NCBI GenBank assembly: GCA_017506865.1
Contig: JAFCMP010000434.1
Coordinates: forward strand, 186,001-250,000
DNA: 64,000 nt
From: Tribonema minus
Taxonomy: Eukaryota; Sar; Xanthophyceae; Tribonematales; Tribonemataceae
Direction: 5' to 3'
Shown here: piece after piece, positions 63,708-64,000 of the stretch
Layout: every line of letters starts with the position of its first letter
How positions within the stretch are numbered: position 1 is the first letter of the stretch
Notes under the pieces: generated by a model
The model's database searches: none
Told to the model about the DNA's origin: nothing
The model's input: only the letters and a program-made list of their open reading frames with translations
Made by a program: the position numbers and the translations under genes

Positions 63708-64000
63708 CTGCGGGCGGGAGGGGGCGCGGAAGTGGCGGGCGGCGCGCATGACCGTCAGGGGACGGTGTGAGGAGCGTGGTCTTGTATAGTTGAAGTTGTG
63801 GAAGGCGCTCGTGCCATTGGAGGATGCTAGGAGTAGGGTAGTGAAACGCAAGGAACTGGTTTTGCAGTTGCTTGTACGCAGAAATGCCAGCGCCGTACAG
63901 AAGGCATATTCAACAGCTGCTTTGGGAACAGCTGCTTCGACTGCACTGCGGAGGTGACGTCACCGCAAGCAGTGATGCGCCTGACTTTGACCAGCGTTCG
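63708..64000. other. Intron at the right edge of the acid phosphatase gene
   Basis: No exon recognised. In gene orientation this is the intron upstream of the first visible exon; the RHG-motif exon and start must lie further right. Confidence 0.6.

Overview
The window is nuclear DNA of an intron-rich, GC-rich eukaryote, most probably a photosynthetic stramenopile (ochrophyte alga). The evidence is a nuclear PGRL1-like thylakoid gene whose N-terminus has a signal peptide followed by a GSAFAP motif, as in the bipartite plastid presequences of red-lineage secondary plastids. Supporting signs are GT-AG introns of several hundred to more than 2,000 bases, strong G/C preference at third codon positions, TTAGGG telomere-type motifs, and a large LINE with a restriction-like endonuclease. 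Species cannot be fixed from sequence alone; a brown-alga or xanthophyte-like genome is my guess.

Layout. 1.2-1.4 kb (-): one possible exon of an unknown gene. 2.1-8.2 kb (+): PGRL1-like cyclic-electron-flow protein, five exons. 9.8-10.9 kb (+): F-box-like/ankyrin-type repeat gene with one in-frame stop. 13.3-16.6 kb (-): ubiquitin-conjugating enzyme, five exons. 17.7-22.0 kb (+): Ran GTPase, four exons. 22.7-28.2 kb (-): apparently intact LINE with a 1,779-codon ORF. 29.1-34.6 kb (-): COP9 signalosome subunit 7 and a nearby C-terminal-type exon. 36.0-38.7 kb (+): HIG1-domain protein, four exons. 40.3-48.3 kb (+): heat shock factor, about ten exons. 49.2-52.0 kb (+): cyclin A/B-type protein. 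54.0-55.8 kb (-): protein with an FABP/lipocalin-like C-terminus. 57.9-63.7 kb (-): histidine acid phosphatase, cut at its 5' end by the window edge. Exon phases agree throughout except at the end of CSN7. The genes form no pathway; UBE2 and Ran, and CSN7 and HIG1, are head-to-head pairs with 1.1-1.4 kb between starts.

The most unusual property is shared by most of the multi-exon genes. Introns next to real exons contain one to four tandem, progressively decayed copies of the neighbouring exon edge: roughly 40-100 bases of exon plus the adjoining splice site and intron flank. Copies of 3' exon edges keep donors; copies of 5' exon edges keep polypyrimidine tracts and acceptors. I see this clearly in PGRL1, UBE2, Ran, CSN7, HIG1, HSF and the acid phosphatase. 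The same introns carry short TTAGGG tracts, poly-C acceptor tracts, and recurring short motifs (AGTGCTGAGCGCTG-like and ACTTGAAGT-like). I read this as a genome-wide process that duplicates exon-intron junctions and leaves decoy splice sites. Two further highlights are an 850-bp imperfect inverted repeat inside a CSN7 intron and several 5'-truncated copies of the LINE tail.
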